IMG/VR virus record: IMGVR_UViG_3300050821_005432
Coordinates: 1 to 38,085 of that record
Reading direction: 5' to 3' (one strand)
From: a virus
DNA length: 38,085 bases
Of this stretch, positions 30,969 to 37,787 are shown piece after piece. The stretch's first letter is position 1. Each line of letters begins with the position of its first letter. The notes beneath the pieces are model-generated. The model had not been told where the DNA came from and did no database searches. It was given only the letters and a program-made list of their open reading frames with translations. Made by a program: the position numbers and the translations under genes.

Positions 30969-33266
30969 CTATTGTCCTGGGGTGACGGGTTCAGCGCGCT
31001 GAGCCTGTTCAGCCTGGCGCATGACTGATTGCTCCGATGCCGTTTCGCCTGCTGCGTTGGGTGACGCCGCCTTGTTAGAGATCGGAGAACCACCTTCGTT
31101 CGATTCTGCCTTCGCTGCTGCGGCCGGGAACTTGAGTTTGAAGAACGCCTTAGCCGGACCAGACAATTCGATTTTGGCGTTTTCTTCATTCTGCTTTTCG
31201 ATACTGACCTTGTTGAGCTTTTCAAGCGCTTTGTAGATGTCGCCAGCCTGGTGGGTGACGCCCTCTTTCTTGATCTTGGCCAGTTCATCTGAGCTAACTC
31301 CCGCTGCTGCCGCTGTGGCGTACAAGCCTTTCGGTCCTTCGAGTTCGCCACGTAGTAGACCTTGCTGAGAGCCGGTGAGCTTGCCTGCCTTGGACGCCTT
31401 AGCCATTGCGCTCGTGTAAGCGGAGTGCCGTGAGTTCAGCTTTTCTTCTTCTGCTTCCAGTTCGCCCCTGACATCACCATACTTCGCTTCGTCCGAACTG
31501 AAGATATCGCCACTCGGCATCTTGGACAGCTTGTCTTTGAGTTCGGTGACTCGCGTCTGCGTAGCGGACCATTCGTTGCGCGCTTTGATCAGCGATGCGC
31601 CATCCTTGCTCTTCTCGTTAGCCTGTTCCATCGCGTAGCGGTGCTGCTGGACCGCATTAGCCTCACCGAATCCACCTTGCACGGCTTCGAGCTTCGGTCC
31701 AATTTCTTTCAAGCGCTTCGCCTCTTCCGCCGTGATGCTCGGTTCGAGCATGTGAATGTAAGCGCCTTCCTTTTCAGCGGCAGTCTCAGTCACTTCGTAT
31801 TTGCCCGTGACCTTGTTGAGCGAGCGCGTATCGGTCTGCTTCGGTACGTAGCCCGCGACTTTCTTTACAGTTTCCCAGGCGTTGAGGGCAGCGGAGTTGC
31901 CCGACATACCTTGAATCTCCCAAGGCATGATGCCCTTACTGAGTGCTTGCACCTGGCCGAACTGCCCTTCGTTGATCCCCTGCACGAGGAGAGGATTCAT
32001 TTTGGTGACCTTGCCGATTTCACCATAGGCGGTCAAGCCGTGAATCATGGTCGATCCACCCTCGACAGATTTGGCCATGAACTCCTGCGCTTTGACGGCT
32101 TCTGCTTCAAGCGTCTGGTGAGTCATCTTGGCAGTTTCAGCAAGCTGTTCGATGCCCTGCGTCAGTTCTCCGATGTTGCCGGACCCTAGCTTGAGAGCGC
32201 TCGTGAATTCGGAAAGGACCTCGGGGTTTTTGAATCCTTTCTTCATCAGCGGTTCAAGGGCAAGGGCCAACGTCTCTTGTTCGCCTCCCATAGTCAGACC
32301 GAGCATCCCGCTGTTACGCTGGTTAGACCATCCCTGAGAGCCCAACGCCTGACGCAACGAGTTAGCTTCACCAAGGCCAATCCCCGATCCCCCGATGGCT
32401 GCTTCCGCTGCGTTGACGACGGTACCCAGACCTTGTTTACCAGCGGGCGATGTGATGGCCGCTAGCGGGTTGGGGATACCAAAGTAGTGGCTAGCGCCAA
32501 GGAACCCTCCGCCTAGTCCTTCACCCTGTGGTGAGAAGCCCAGCGATGCGCCAGCGTTGGACGCACCGAATCCGATGTCGAGCAGAGGGGAGAGATATGT
32601 TTTCGCAATGCTTCCTACGACGGCTGCCTGTGATGCCTTCGCCAGTGTTCCGGAAACATTGCCTGCTGCTATCGGGCTTTGTTTTTCGAGCCATTCTTGT
32701 GCTGGCATTGCCTCCGAACCCGCTTCGCTAGCATAAGTTTCGTAATTGCTCAAAGCTTTTTTACCTGAAACCTGAGAAGCCAATTTCAATACCGCATCCA
32801 ATCGCCAATCCCCGAAGCTCGGAATGCGAATTGGTTCTTCCTCTAGGCGTTGAGCTTCAACGTTAGTCTTGCCAGCAATGGCACTTTGTTCTCTTGCCCA
32901 CTGCGATGGCGCTCCAGCTTGACCACCTGTAGCTCCAAACATTTCATTCCATTGAGGTCCCGTACCCGTCCCAACGAGTGACGATCCTCTTGTTGCGAAA
33001 GAGGCATCTGGATTCAATTGACCTGGCTCATGCGTTCCGATTTGGGCTCCTGGACCAGCCTGTGATACAAATTTGCGCACTAGCGCCGATTGATCTAGCT
33101 CTTCAAGTCCTGTGTCTGTGATCCGTTTTCTTTGCGCAAGCGCTAGCTCCATCGTCGGGGCTGTAAGCGCCTGGATATGTTCGTCAAGGCGCGATACGGC
33201 CACATACAACTGTTCGTTTGCACGCCGACCCGCTTGTGCGGGATCAATATCATCTGCCGTAGCCAT
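30969..33266 (-). CDS. Tail tape-measure protein
   Basis: The 765-aa protein is the longest helical, Ala/Gly/Glu-rich protein of the tail operon and directly follows the chaperone genes, the defining context for a tape measure. Hydrophobic segments lie at about 215-275 (SQAAVVGSIAKTYLSPLL, GASLGFSPQG, LGASHYFGIPNPLAAI), as in tape measures that insert in membranes. Long charged helices fill the C-terminal half (NSRHSAYTSAMAKASK, DIYKALEKLNKVSIEKQ). By the rule of roughly 0.15 nm per residue it would set a tail of about 115 nm. No lysozyme or peptidase motif is visible here; those are in the hub. CATAAT lies 5 nt before the ATG. Confidence 0.75.
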   Translation of the reverse strand: MATADDIDPAQAGRRANEQLYVAVSRLDEHIQALTAPTMELALAQRKRITDTGLEELDQSALVRKFVSQAGPGAQIGTHEPGQLNPDASFATRGSSLVGTGTGPQWNEMFGATGGQAGAPSQWAREQSAIAGKTNVEAQRLEEEPIRIPSFGDWRLDAVLKLASQVSGKKALSNYETYASEAGSEAMPAQEWLEKQSPIAAGNVSGTLAKASQAAVVGSIAKTYLSPLLDIGFGASNAGASLGFSPQGEGLGGGFLGASHYFGIPNPLAAITSPAGKQGLGTVVNAAEAAIGGSGIGLGEANSLRQALGSQGWSNQRNSGMLGLTMGGEQETLALALEPLMKKGFKNPEVLSEFTSALKLGSGNIGELTQGIEQLAETAKMTHQTLEAEAVKAQEFMAKSVEGGSTMIHGLTAYGEIGKVTKMNPLLVQGINEGQFGQVQALSKGIMPWEIQGMSGNSAALNAWETVKKVAGYVPKQTDTRSLNKVTGKYEVTETAAEKEGAYIHMLEPSITAEEAKRLKEIGPKLEAVQGGFGEANAVQQHRYAMEQANEKSKDGASLIKARNEWSATQTRVTELKDKLSKMPSGDIFSSDEAKYGDVRGELEAEEEKLNSRHSAYTSAMAKASKAGKLTGSQQGLLRGELEGPKGLYATAAAAGVSSDELAKIKKEGVTHQAGDIYKALEKLNKVSIEKQNEENAKIELSGPAKAFFKLKFPAAAAKAESNEGGSPISNKAASPNAAGETASEQSVMRQAEQAQRAEPVTPGQ

Positions 33267-33296
33267 CAGCCATTATGTCGTTGTTTGGCTCTAGTT

Positions 33297-33304
33297 GCTA
33301 GACT
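33297..33304 (+). promoter_or_regulatory. Extended -10 promoter (TTGCTAGACT) for the HNH gene at 33312
   Basis: TGCTAGACT (hexamer TAGACT at 33299-33304) ends 7 nt before ATG 33312; another ATG at 33309 is only 4 nt away. There is no good -35 at 17 bp. It lies in the 45-bp divergent gap with the tape-measure start. Confidence 0.6.
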
Positions 33305-33311
33305 GGTGATG

Positions 33312-33869
33312 ATGCGCATTTGCCAAGAAGAAGGCTGCTCAGAACCGTGTAAGATCGGGGGTAACGATGTTTGTTTTCATTTGTGCCCGGAACATTACGC
33401 GATTTACAAACGACGCAAGAACCGCGAGAGCTATCAACGTCACAAAGAGAAGCGCATTCGGGAAGCAGTTCGATGGCAAATTGAGAATCCTGGGCGTTAC
33501 AAAGCTCGACAAGTGGCTTATCGCGCTCAGGAGAAGGCTAAAGAGACGGAGCGACAACGATCCAAAAGGCGGTATGTTCAAGACCCCGCTGCCAATCGTC
33601 AACGGGTGCGTCGATATGAACATCGTAAGAGGGCTGCCGCAGGAGACTATACCGAGGATCAACTACAGTCCCGTATTGACTTTTATGGCCGACGTTGCTA
33701 TCTCTGCGGTTGCGATTGGGATGCCCTGCCGCAAACCGAGAAACACCTTGAGCATGTCATTCCACTTAGTCGAGGCGGTACCAATTGGCCATCCAACATA
33801 CGTCCAGCTTGCGGGCCATGCAATAGACATAAGTGGTCTAAGCCTCTTGACAATGCCCTTGCGGCTTGA
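33312..33869 (+). CDS. HNH homing endonuclease opposite the tail operon
   Basis: From ATG 33312 the product is 185 aa. The N-terminus has a Cys/His cluster (C4, C9, C13, C21, C25, H28) that may bind zinc, a long basic helical middle (40-110), and an HNH domain at about 125-174: RRCYLCGCDWD, LEHVIPLSRGG, NIRPACGPCNRHK. It is transcribed against the tape-measure and chaperone genes from its own extended -10, with an apparently leaderless start. The gene for a small membrane protein follows on the same strand. Confidence 0.85.
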   Translation: MRICQEEGCSEPCKIGGNDVCFHLCPEHYAIYKRRKNRESYQRHKEKRIREAVRWQIENPGRYKARQVAYRAQEKAKETERQRSKRRYVQDPAANRQRVRRYEHRKRAAAGDYTEDQLQSRIDFYGRRCYLCGCDWDALPQTEKHLEHVIPLSRGGTNWPSNIRPACGPCNRHKWSKPLDNALAA

Positions 33870-33875
33870 TATGCT
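33847..33875 (+). promoter_or_regulatory. Sigma70 promoter TTGACA-17-TATGCT for the small membrane protein
   Basis: The -35 is perfect and the spacer is 17 bp; the -10 is TATGCT with TG one base before it. The next ATG (33882) starts 6 nt after the -10, the expected position of the first transcribed base, so the mRNA is predicted to be leaderless. The promoter overlaps the 3' end of the HNH gene. Confidence 0.75.
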
Positions 33876-33881
33876 GTAGGC

Positions 33882-34070
33882 ATGCTAACGATATGGAGCG
33901 GCTCTTTGGGTGTCCTTTGTTACTCGCTTTGGGTGATAGCGCGTTCGCATAAACGCCCTGCGATCAAGCAATCACAAGCAAAGCCGCTCAGAATACCGCC
34001 GAGATTCCCTGACCGCGCGCTCATCGAAGGCCATAGGCGTTTCGTCCGCGCTCAGGAACGCGGACGTTAG
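33882..34070 (+). CDS. Small single-span membrane protein (62 aa)
   Basis: The product has one hydrophobic segment at about residues 3-20 (WSGSLGVLCYSLWVIA) followed by a strongly basic soluble tail (SHKRPAIKQ, HRRFVRAQERGR), which predicts N-out, C-in topology. It has its own near-perfect promoter and an apparent leaderless ATG, and its stop overlaps the opposing chaperone stop. It could be a holin-like protein, a superinfection-exclusion protein or a host-acting toxin-like peptide. The sequence does not decide. It has no paired endolysin in the window. Confidence 0.6.
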   Translation: MLTIWSGSLGVLCYSLWVIARSHKRPAIKQSQAKPLRIPPRFPDRALIEGHRRFVRAQERGR

Positions 34071-34857
34071 CCTACCTCGGGCTCGTAGCCTTCGCTCTCC
34101 CATTCTGCAATCATAAGCTCGAAGTCCTCCTCGGTTGTCGGGTAGCGGATTTTGACGCCAGGACCCTCGGCTACGATGTCCTTGCCGTATAGCTCCTTCC
34201 ACATCTCCGGGTTGGAGATGAACATAGAGCGTTCGAGGTCAACTTGATCGTTGTCCCTCTCGATACGGTTTTCCTCGCCATGCAAGCACATGACAAGCTC
34301 GGCCTGGAAGTCGTTTAGGGCTGGATATCCGAAGCGATCGGTGCGCCCAAAGTATCCGGCACGGTCAAGGAATCGGGCAAGGGCGGCGAAGGGACCCGGT
34401 TCCTCTCGGAGAAATCCTGTAGTTCACTAATTCCCCTGAGGGCTTCTTGCTCCAACTCCAAGTAGCGCGCGTAGAGGAAAGAGAGCGTCGGCTGGTACCA
34501 CTTCTGCGAGACGTAGTTCAAGCGCGCTTTGGCGAAGTCGTTGAGATCAGGTCCCGCCTTGGCGCAAAAGTCAGGGTCACCGTCTACTGACGTGAGGCTT
34601 AGGGCGACTTGAGCGTTGGCCCATACCTCACCCTCAGAGATTGAGCCTCGCCACGGTTGCACTATGATCGAGACTGCGGCCTTCTCAGACGGGTAGAGGG
34701 TGCGTAGAGAGAATGTGTGACCACAAAACTCGACTTCCTTCTCGATGTGACCAAGGAACGCCAAGCCACGCACCGGGATACGTGTTTGTTCCGAAAACAA
34801 GCTGAACGGATCGACGCTCTCGTCCCCTGTTGGTGCTACCTGTTGCTGGTCTGGCAT
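34067..34857 (-). CDS. Tail assembly chaperone, -1 frameshift fusion (GT-like)
   Basis: After 171 codons of the upstream frame, a one-base slip at T TTG GGC continues in the -1 frame from CGC (C at 34345) through RTDRFGYPALNDFQAELV to the stop at 34067, adding 92 residues for a 263-aa fusion. The -1 frame is open across the junction, whereas the unshifted frame stops at 34315. An in-frame ATG at 34291 exists, but the codons before it (ALNDFQAEL) look like coding sequence, so a fusion is favoured over a separate gene. This is the known G/GT arrangement of many long-tailed phages. The T part is acidic (EGYEPEVG at the end) and would recruit tail tube protein to the tape measure. Confidence 0.8.
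34315..34857 (-). CDS. Tail assembly chaperone, upstream product (G-like)
   Basis: The 180-aa protein starts at ATG 34857 behind AGGAGGA and lies between the tube and tape-measure genes, the standard place for tail chaperones. The N-terminal region is polar; then VRGLAFLGHIEKEVEFCGHTF and LRTLYPSEKAA form a compact mixed domain, and the rest is helical (AKARLNYVSQKW, LSFLYARYLELEQEAL). It is expected to coat the tape measure during tail assembly and be absent from the virion. Near its end the codons ACT TTG GGC contain a -1 slippery heptamer, so a longer product is also made (see the GT entry). Confidence 0.8.
   Translation of the reverse strand: MPDQQQVAPTGDESVDPFSLFSEQTRIPVRGLAFLGHIEKEVEFCGHTFSLRTLYPSEKAAVSIIVQPWRGSISEGEVWANAQVALSLTSVDGDPDFCAKAGPDLNDFAKARLNYVSQKWYQPTLSFLYARYLELEQEALRGISELQDFSERNRVPSPPLPDSLTVPDTLGAPIASDIQP
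34345..34351 (-). other. Programmed -1 ribosomal frameshift site (T TTG GGC)
   Basis: On the minus strand the bases read TTTGGGC in the frame ACT TTG GGC GCA. This fits the X XXY YYZ slippery rule with X=T, Y=G, Z=C, and both tRNAs can re-pair after a one-base backward slip. It is 28 bases before the G stop codon. I did not identify a convincing downstream pseudoknot by eye. Confidence 0.8.
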
Positions 34858-35282
34858 ATTTCCTCCTGAAGTTTTGGTCCCTTGCGTAGATTACATGCGG
34901 GATGTGCTGTTTGAACGTTATCATAGGTGTGAAGTCCACCTTTGAAAAGAGGGATTACATGATCGATGTGGAACTTTCCTATGATGGGCTTGTTGCAAAT
35001 TCCACAAATGCCTTTGTCACGGTCAAGGACGATTTGGGGATCAATTGGCTCTACGAAAAGACTACGCGCGCGAGTGCGGCGTGTTGATTGCCTCTTCCGA
35101 GTTTTGATTCGATTAGCGTCTGGGTATCGGGCTCGCCAAAGCTTTGACTTCTGACGATTTTCATTGCGCCCCTTTTCGCTTTGTCGCCAATCTGCTTGAT
35201 ATTGATGCCAAGCATCCGTACAAGCATCACAACGACATCTATGATTGCTGTAACCGCCAATTGTTCCGTGATCCCAAGCCAC
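34836..35282 (-). CDS. HNH homing endonuclease between tube and chaperone genes
   Basis: The 148-aa product starts at GTG 35282. The first 25 residues, HGTIGGYSNHRCRCDACTD, match the HGT-x2-GY ... C-x-C-x2-C motif common in actinophage HNH proteins. The HNH core is at about 91-135: GICGIC, FHIDHVIPLFKGG, NVQTAHPACNLRKG, with D107/H108, N122 and the Cys pair visible. It is inserted in the sense direction, overlaps the chaperone start by 22 nt and has its own promoter (35289-35316). Its HNH core closely resembles that of the protein at 24963-25421. Confidence 0.87.
   Translation of the reverse strand: MAWDHGTIGGYSNHRCRCDACTDAWHQYQADWRQSEKGRNENRQKSKLWRARYPDANRIKTRKRQSTRRTRARSLFVEPIDPQIVLDRDKGICGICNKPIIGKFHIDHVIPLFKGGLHTYDNVQTAHPACNLRKGPKLQEEICQTSNR
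34861..34867 (-). promoter_or_regulatory. Strong Shine-Dalgarno (AGGAGGA) for the chaperone gene
   Basis: AGGAGGA followed by AAT and ATG. It lies within the last codons of the inserted HNH gene, reading QEE there, so the HNH 3' end carries the chaperone's ribosome-binding site. This supports the start at 34857. Confidence 0.85.
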
Positions 35283-35288
35283 GAATGT

Positions 35289-35316
35289 AGTATAGCAAAT
35301 TAGAGAGGATTGTCAC
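35289..35316 (-). promoter_or_regulatory. Promoter GTGACA-16-TATACT for the HNH gene
   Basis: On the minus strand GTGACA (35311-35316), a 16-bp spacer and TATACT, with the full decamer TTGCTATACT at 35289-35298. The -10 ends 6 nt before GTG 35282, so the message is predicted to be leaderless. It overlaps the 3' end of the tail tube gene. Confidence 0.7.
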
Positions 35317-35971
35317 GAACCTTGAATGCAAGGCTCGGATTACCGTTACGCGTGACATAACGGAAGTTCACTGTGATCTGCTTCAGCACTTCCATCGTGC
35401 CTACTGCGATCTGCTCGCCGTCCTGGACATTCGTGATAACGCATCCGTGATACTCCTCTGTGTACGGAGTGATCGGAGAACCCGCAGGTCCCGATGCCCC
35501 GAGAGGACGGATGATCTTGACGATTTCGGTCTTGGCTGGTTCAGCCTGAGCCTGACGGATGAAGATGTCCACGATATCGACAGCGCCCATGAAGATACCG
35601 CCGTTCTTCGGACCTGTGAGTTTGAAGTTTGTGCTCTGGTTTTCAGGAGTTTCAGAACCAAAGGGACCGTTCTTAGCACCGAGGCTTAGTCCTAGTCGGT
35701 CCCACACCTTGGATGCCGTACCACCGCTACCGAATAGCTCGAACATATTGAGCACGATCTGGCCCGGACCTGCTGCGGCCGGAGTGATGATCTCGATCGG
35801 GTAAGGCTCATCCATAGGCTGGATGGCAGACATGCCTCCGCCGACGGGCTGCGGCGATGTGTATGAGACTTGCTGGCAGAAGGTAATGGGCTGACCTCCG
35901 AACGTGAAGATCGTAAAGCCCGAACCACCTACGCGAACTCTTGAAGTGAATGTGGGGTCTGTACCGGCCAT
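35300..35971 (-). CDS. Tail tube protein
   Basis: The 223-aa protein lies directly after the sheath gene, the usual place of the tube protein in contractile tails. It is beta-rich, starting with GTDPTFTSRVRVGG, with PYPIEIITPAAAGPGQIVLNMFELFG near the middle and a C-terminal TEEYHGCVITNVQDGEQIAVGTMEV pattern that fits tube-type two-sheet folds (conserved strand, short helix, strand with Thr/Val). The length fits T4 gp19-like and P2 FII-like proteins. AGTAAT lies 5 nt before the ATG. Confidence 0.75.
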   Translation of the reverse strand: MAGTDPTFTSRVRVGGSGFTIFTFGGQPITFCQQVSYTSPQPVGGGMSAIQPMDEPYPIEIITPAAAGPGQIVLNMFELFGSGGTASKVWDRLGLSLGAKNGPFGSETPENQSTNFKLTGPKNGGIFMGAVDIVDIFIRQAQAEPAKTEIVKIIRPLGASGPAGSPITPYTEEYHGCVITNVQDGEQIAVGTMEVLKQITVNFRYVTRNGNPSLAFKVRDNPL

Positions 35972-35980
35972 CGTCTATTA

Positions 35981-37750
35981 CTACGCCGTTTCGCCTTGTG
36001 TCGTGTTTTCCGTAATCGTGACCGTCTGGCTCGATAGATCGAGTGAGAATACGATGTCGATGTAGTTGAGGGTGAAGGCCGGGCGGTAGCTGAAGCTTGC
36101 TGTGATTGTGGTCGGTTCGAGTGACGCGATCTGAACGACCGGCGTTGCGAAGTCCACAAGATCGCCTGCTGACTGGAGAGCACTGAGGACTCCCACGATT
36201 GCAGAGCGGACGATGATCGGCGAGTTACCGTCTGCGATAATCTGACCGATGATCTGGTTTTCAAGAGTCTCTTTGACGGATTCAACCATCAAGAACTTGG
36301 CACGGACCACCGATACCTCAGAGCGAGATGCGCCGTGTCCTATATCAAGCGAGATCGCGTGACGGCAGCGGATTTCCCCACCTTTGGTCTGCTCGATGAC
36401 CATGAGTCCTTCGCCAGCATCTTCGTTCTTCTGGGCCGGGGTCCTGAGATCGCGGACCTTGGTGAAGCCCGTGATGCCCTTGCGGGTTAGAGATGAAGCG
36501 ACAGGTCGAGATGCGAGCGCACCGGCCACTGCGGCTGCCATGTACTCACCACCGAGGTTGGTTTCTCCACCTTCGGGTAGAGAGATAGCGAAGTTACCAC
36601 CGTTGATCAAGATGTTCTGTGCTGCGAGCTTACCGCCAGCGTAAGCGCGGATGTTACGCGCATGCTGCCAGAGAGTCGCCTCTAGAGCTTCACCAGTAGT
36701 AGAGTCCTCTCCAAAGACGCCGTAGATGAACTGCTCTTCGATCTCGCGGTATTGCTCGTAACCCAAGAAGGCGCTGATGATCGAGTTCATCGTTCCATCT
36801 TTGACTTCCTTCATCGACTGTCCGACGACAGGCACAATGATGTCGATTGCTTCGACTAGGTTGAGGGCTTTGAGTGTACCTTCCCAAGTTTTGACTTCAG
36901 CGTTCTGTTTCGCGGTCGGCTGTTCCGCGTTGATGATGAACCCGTTAGAGTTGTATTCTGGTTCGGTACCGCTGCTGAGAGCAAAGAGCGGCTGAAGGAT
37001 CACGTTGCCAGCACCGCTTTCAAATGCCTTCTGGGCAGCGAGGCTGAGCGGTGACGTGTATTCCCCTTCGGTGTTCTTTTCTAGCGCACTTCCGAAACGG
37101 TTTTGGACTTCGTTGAAGTTGAAGAGACGGATCGGGTTGTAATAGCCAGCCGGAACGTAGGTGTAGGTGACGTTGACCAACTGGTTGGCTTTGATCAGAC
37201 CACCGTTGATACGGATGACTGCGCCCGCTGATTTGTCAACTTTGTACGCGCCCGCGCCTTCTTTGTATTCCTTGAAACCCTTACCTTCGTTTTCGCCTTC
37301 AGCGGGGTTGGTAGCGCTGTAGACGGAGATGACAGTCTCTAGCTGTGAGCCAGGAAGAGACGCCAAGAAGGGCAGCGGTGTCGGTTCCAGTTCGAAGACC
37401 AGAGTGGTTTCTTCAGTTTTGGTTGCGTTCTGGCTGAGTTCGATTTCGGTTTCGCCAGGGACAGCGGTGACCGTGGTTCCTTCGGGGATGCCCGAGCCGG
37501 TAACGGTAGAGCCAACGTCAATGAGTTCTTTGGCTTTTTCGAGTCCTTTGACGGTTTTTTCGCCAGATTTGATTTTCGCTTTTTTGGCTTCGAAAGCCCC
37601 TCCGCCCAGGCGTACTTGATCAGTGCGGGTTTGGTGGCCTAGCGTGAGTCCAACAAGCACCACTTCAGAAGATGAAGCAATGAGCGGGACGACCTGCGGA
37701 GCAACCGCCTCTGTGATAGTGACGCCAGGTGGTACGTAAGGTTGAGCCAT
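35981..37750 (-). CDS. Tail sheath protein with an N-terminal inserted domain
   Basis: The 589-aa protein starts YVPPGVTITEAV, the hallmark N-terminus of contractile sheath proteins. The C-terminal third shows the conserved sheath core: VRAKFLMVESVKETLENQI followed by FSYRPAFTLNYIDIVFSLD. Sheath subunits wrap the tube and shorten to drive it through the cell envelope. Residues of about 65-120 are an inserted beta module (GSGIPEGTTVTAV, TEIELSQNAT) not part of the core sheath fold. The middle (VEAIDIIVPVVGQSMK, IVPV strand) fits the sheath handshake region. It is the clearest proof that this is a contractile-tailed phage. Confidence 0.93.
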   Translation of the reverse strand: MAQPYVPPGVTITEAVAPQVVPLIASSSEVVLVGLTLGHQTRTDQVRLGGGAFEAKKAKIKSGEKTVKGLEKAKELIDVGSTVTGSGIPEGTTVTAVPGETEIELSQNATKTEETTLVFELEPTPLPFLASLPGSQLETVISVYSATNPAEGENEGKGFKEYKEGAGAYKVDKSAGAVIRINGGLIKANQLVNVTYTYVPAGYYNPIRLFNFNEVQNRFGSALEKNTEGEYTSPLSLAAQKAFESGAGNVILQPLFALSSGTEPEYNSNGFIINAEQPTAKQNAEVKTWEGTLKALNLVEAIDIIVPVVGQSMKEVKDGTMNSIISAFLGYEQYREIEEQFIYGVFGEDSTTGEALEATLWQHARNIRAYAGGKLAAQNILINGGNFAISLPEGGETNLGGEYMAAAVAGALASRPVASSLTRKGITGFTKVRDLRTPAQKNEDAGEGLMVIEQTKGGEIRCRHAISLDIGHGASRSEVSVVRAKFLMVESVKETLENQIIGQIIADGNSPIIVRSAIVGVLSALQSAGDLVDFATPVVQIASLEPTTITASFSYRPAFTLNYIDIVFSLDLSSQTVTITENTTQGETA

Positions 37751-37787
37751 CTCACAGGTTATCTCTGCGGATTAGCTCCTTAGTAAG

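Noticed and set aside
33367-33879. Plus-strand frame of 170 codons overlapping the HNH gene in another frame
   Set aside because: The HNH frame has clear catalytic and Cys motifs and a promoter; this frame has none and no ribosome-binding site.
34067-34291. A separate short gene starting at ATG 34291 (74 aa)
   Set aside because: The reading frame is open and coding-like upstream of that ATG back to the slippery site, and no ribosome-binding site is present, so frameshift fusion is preferred.
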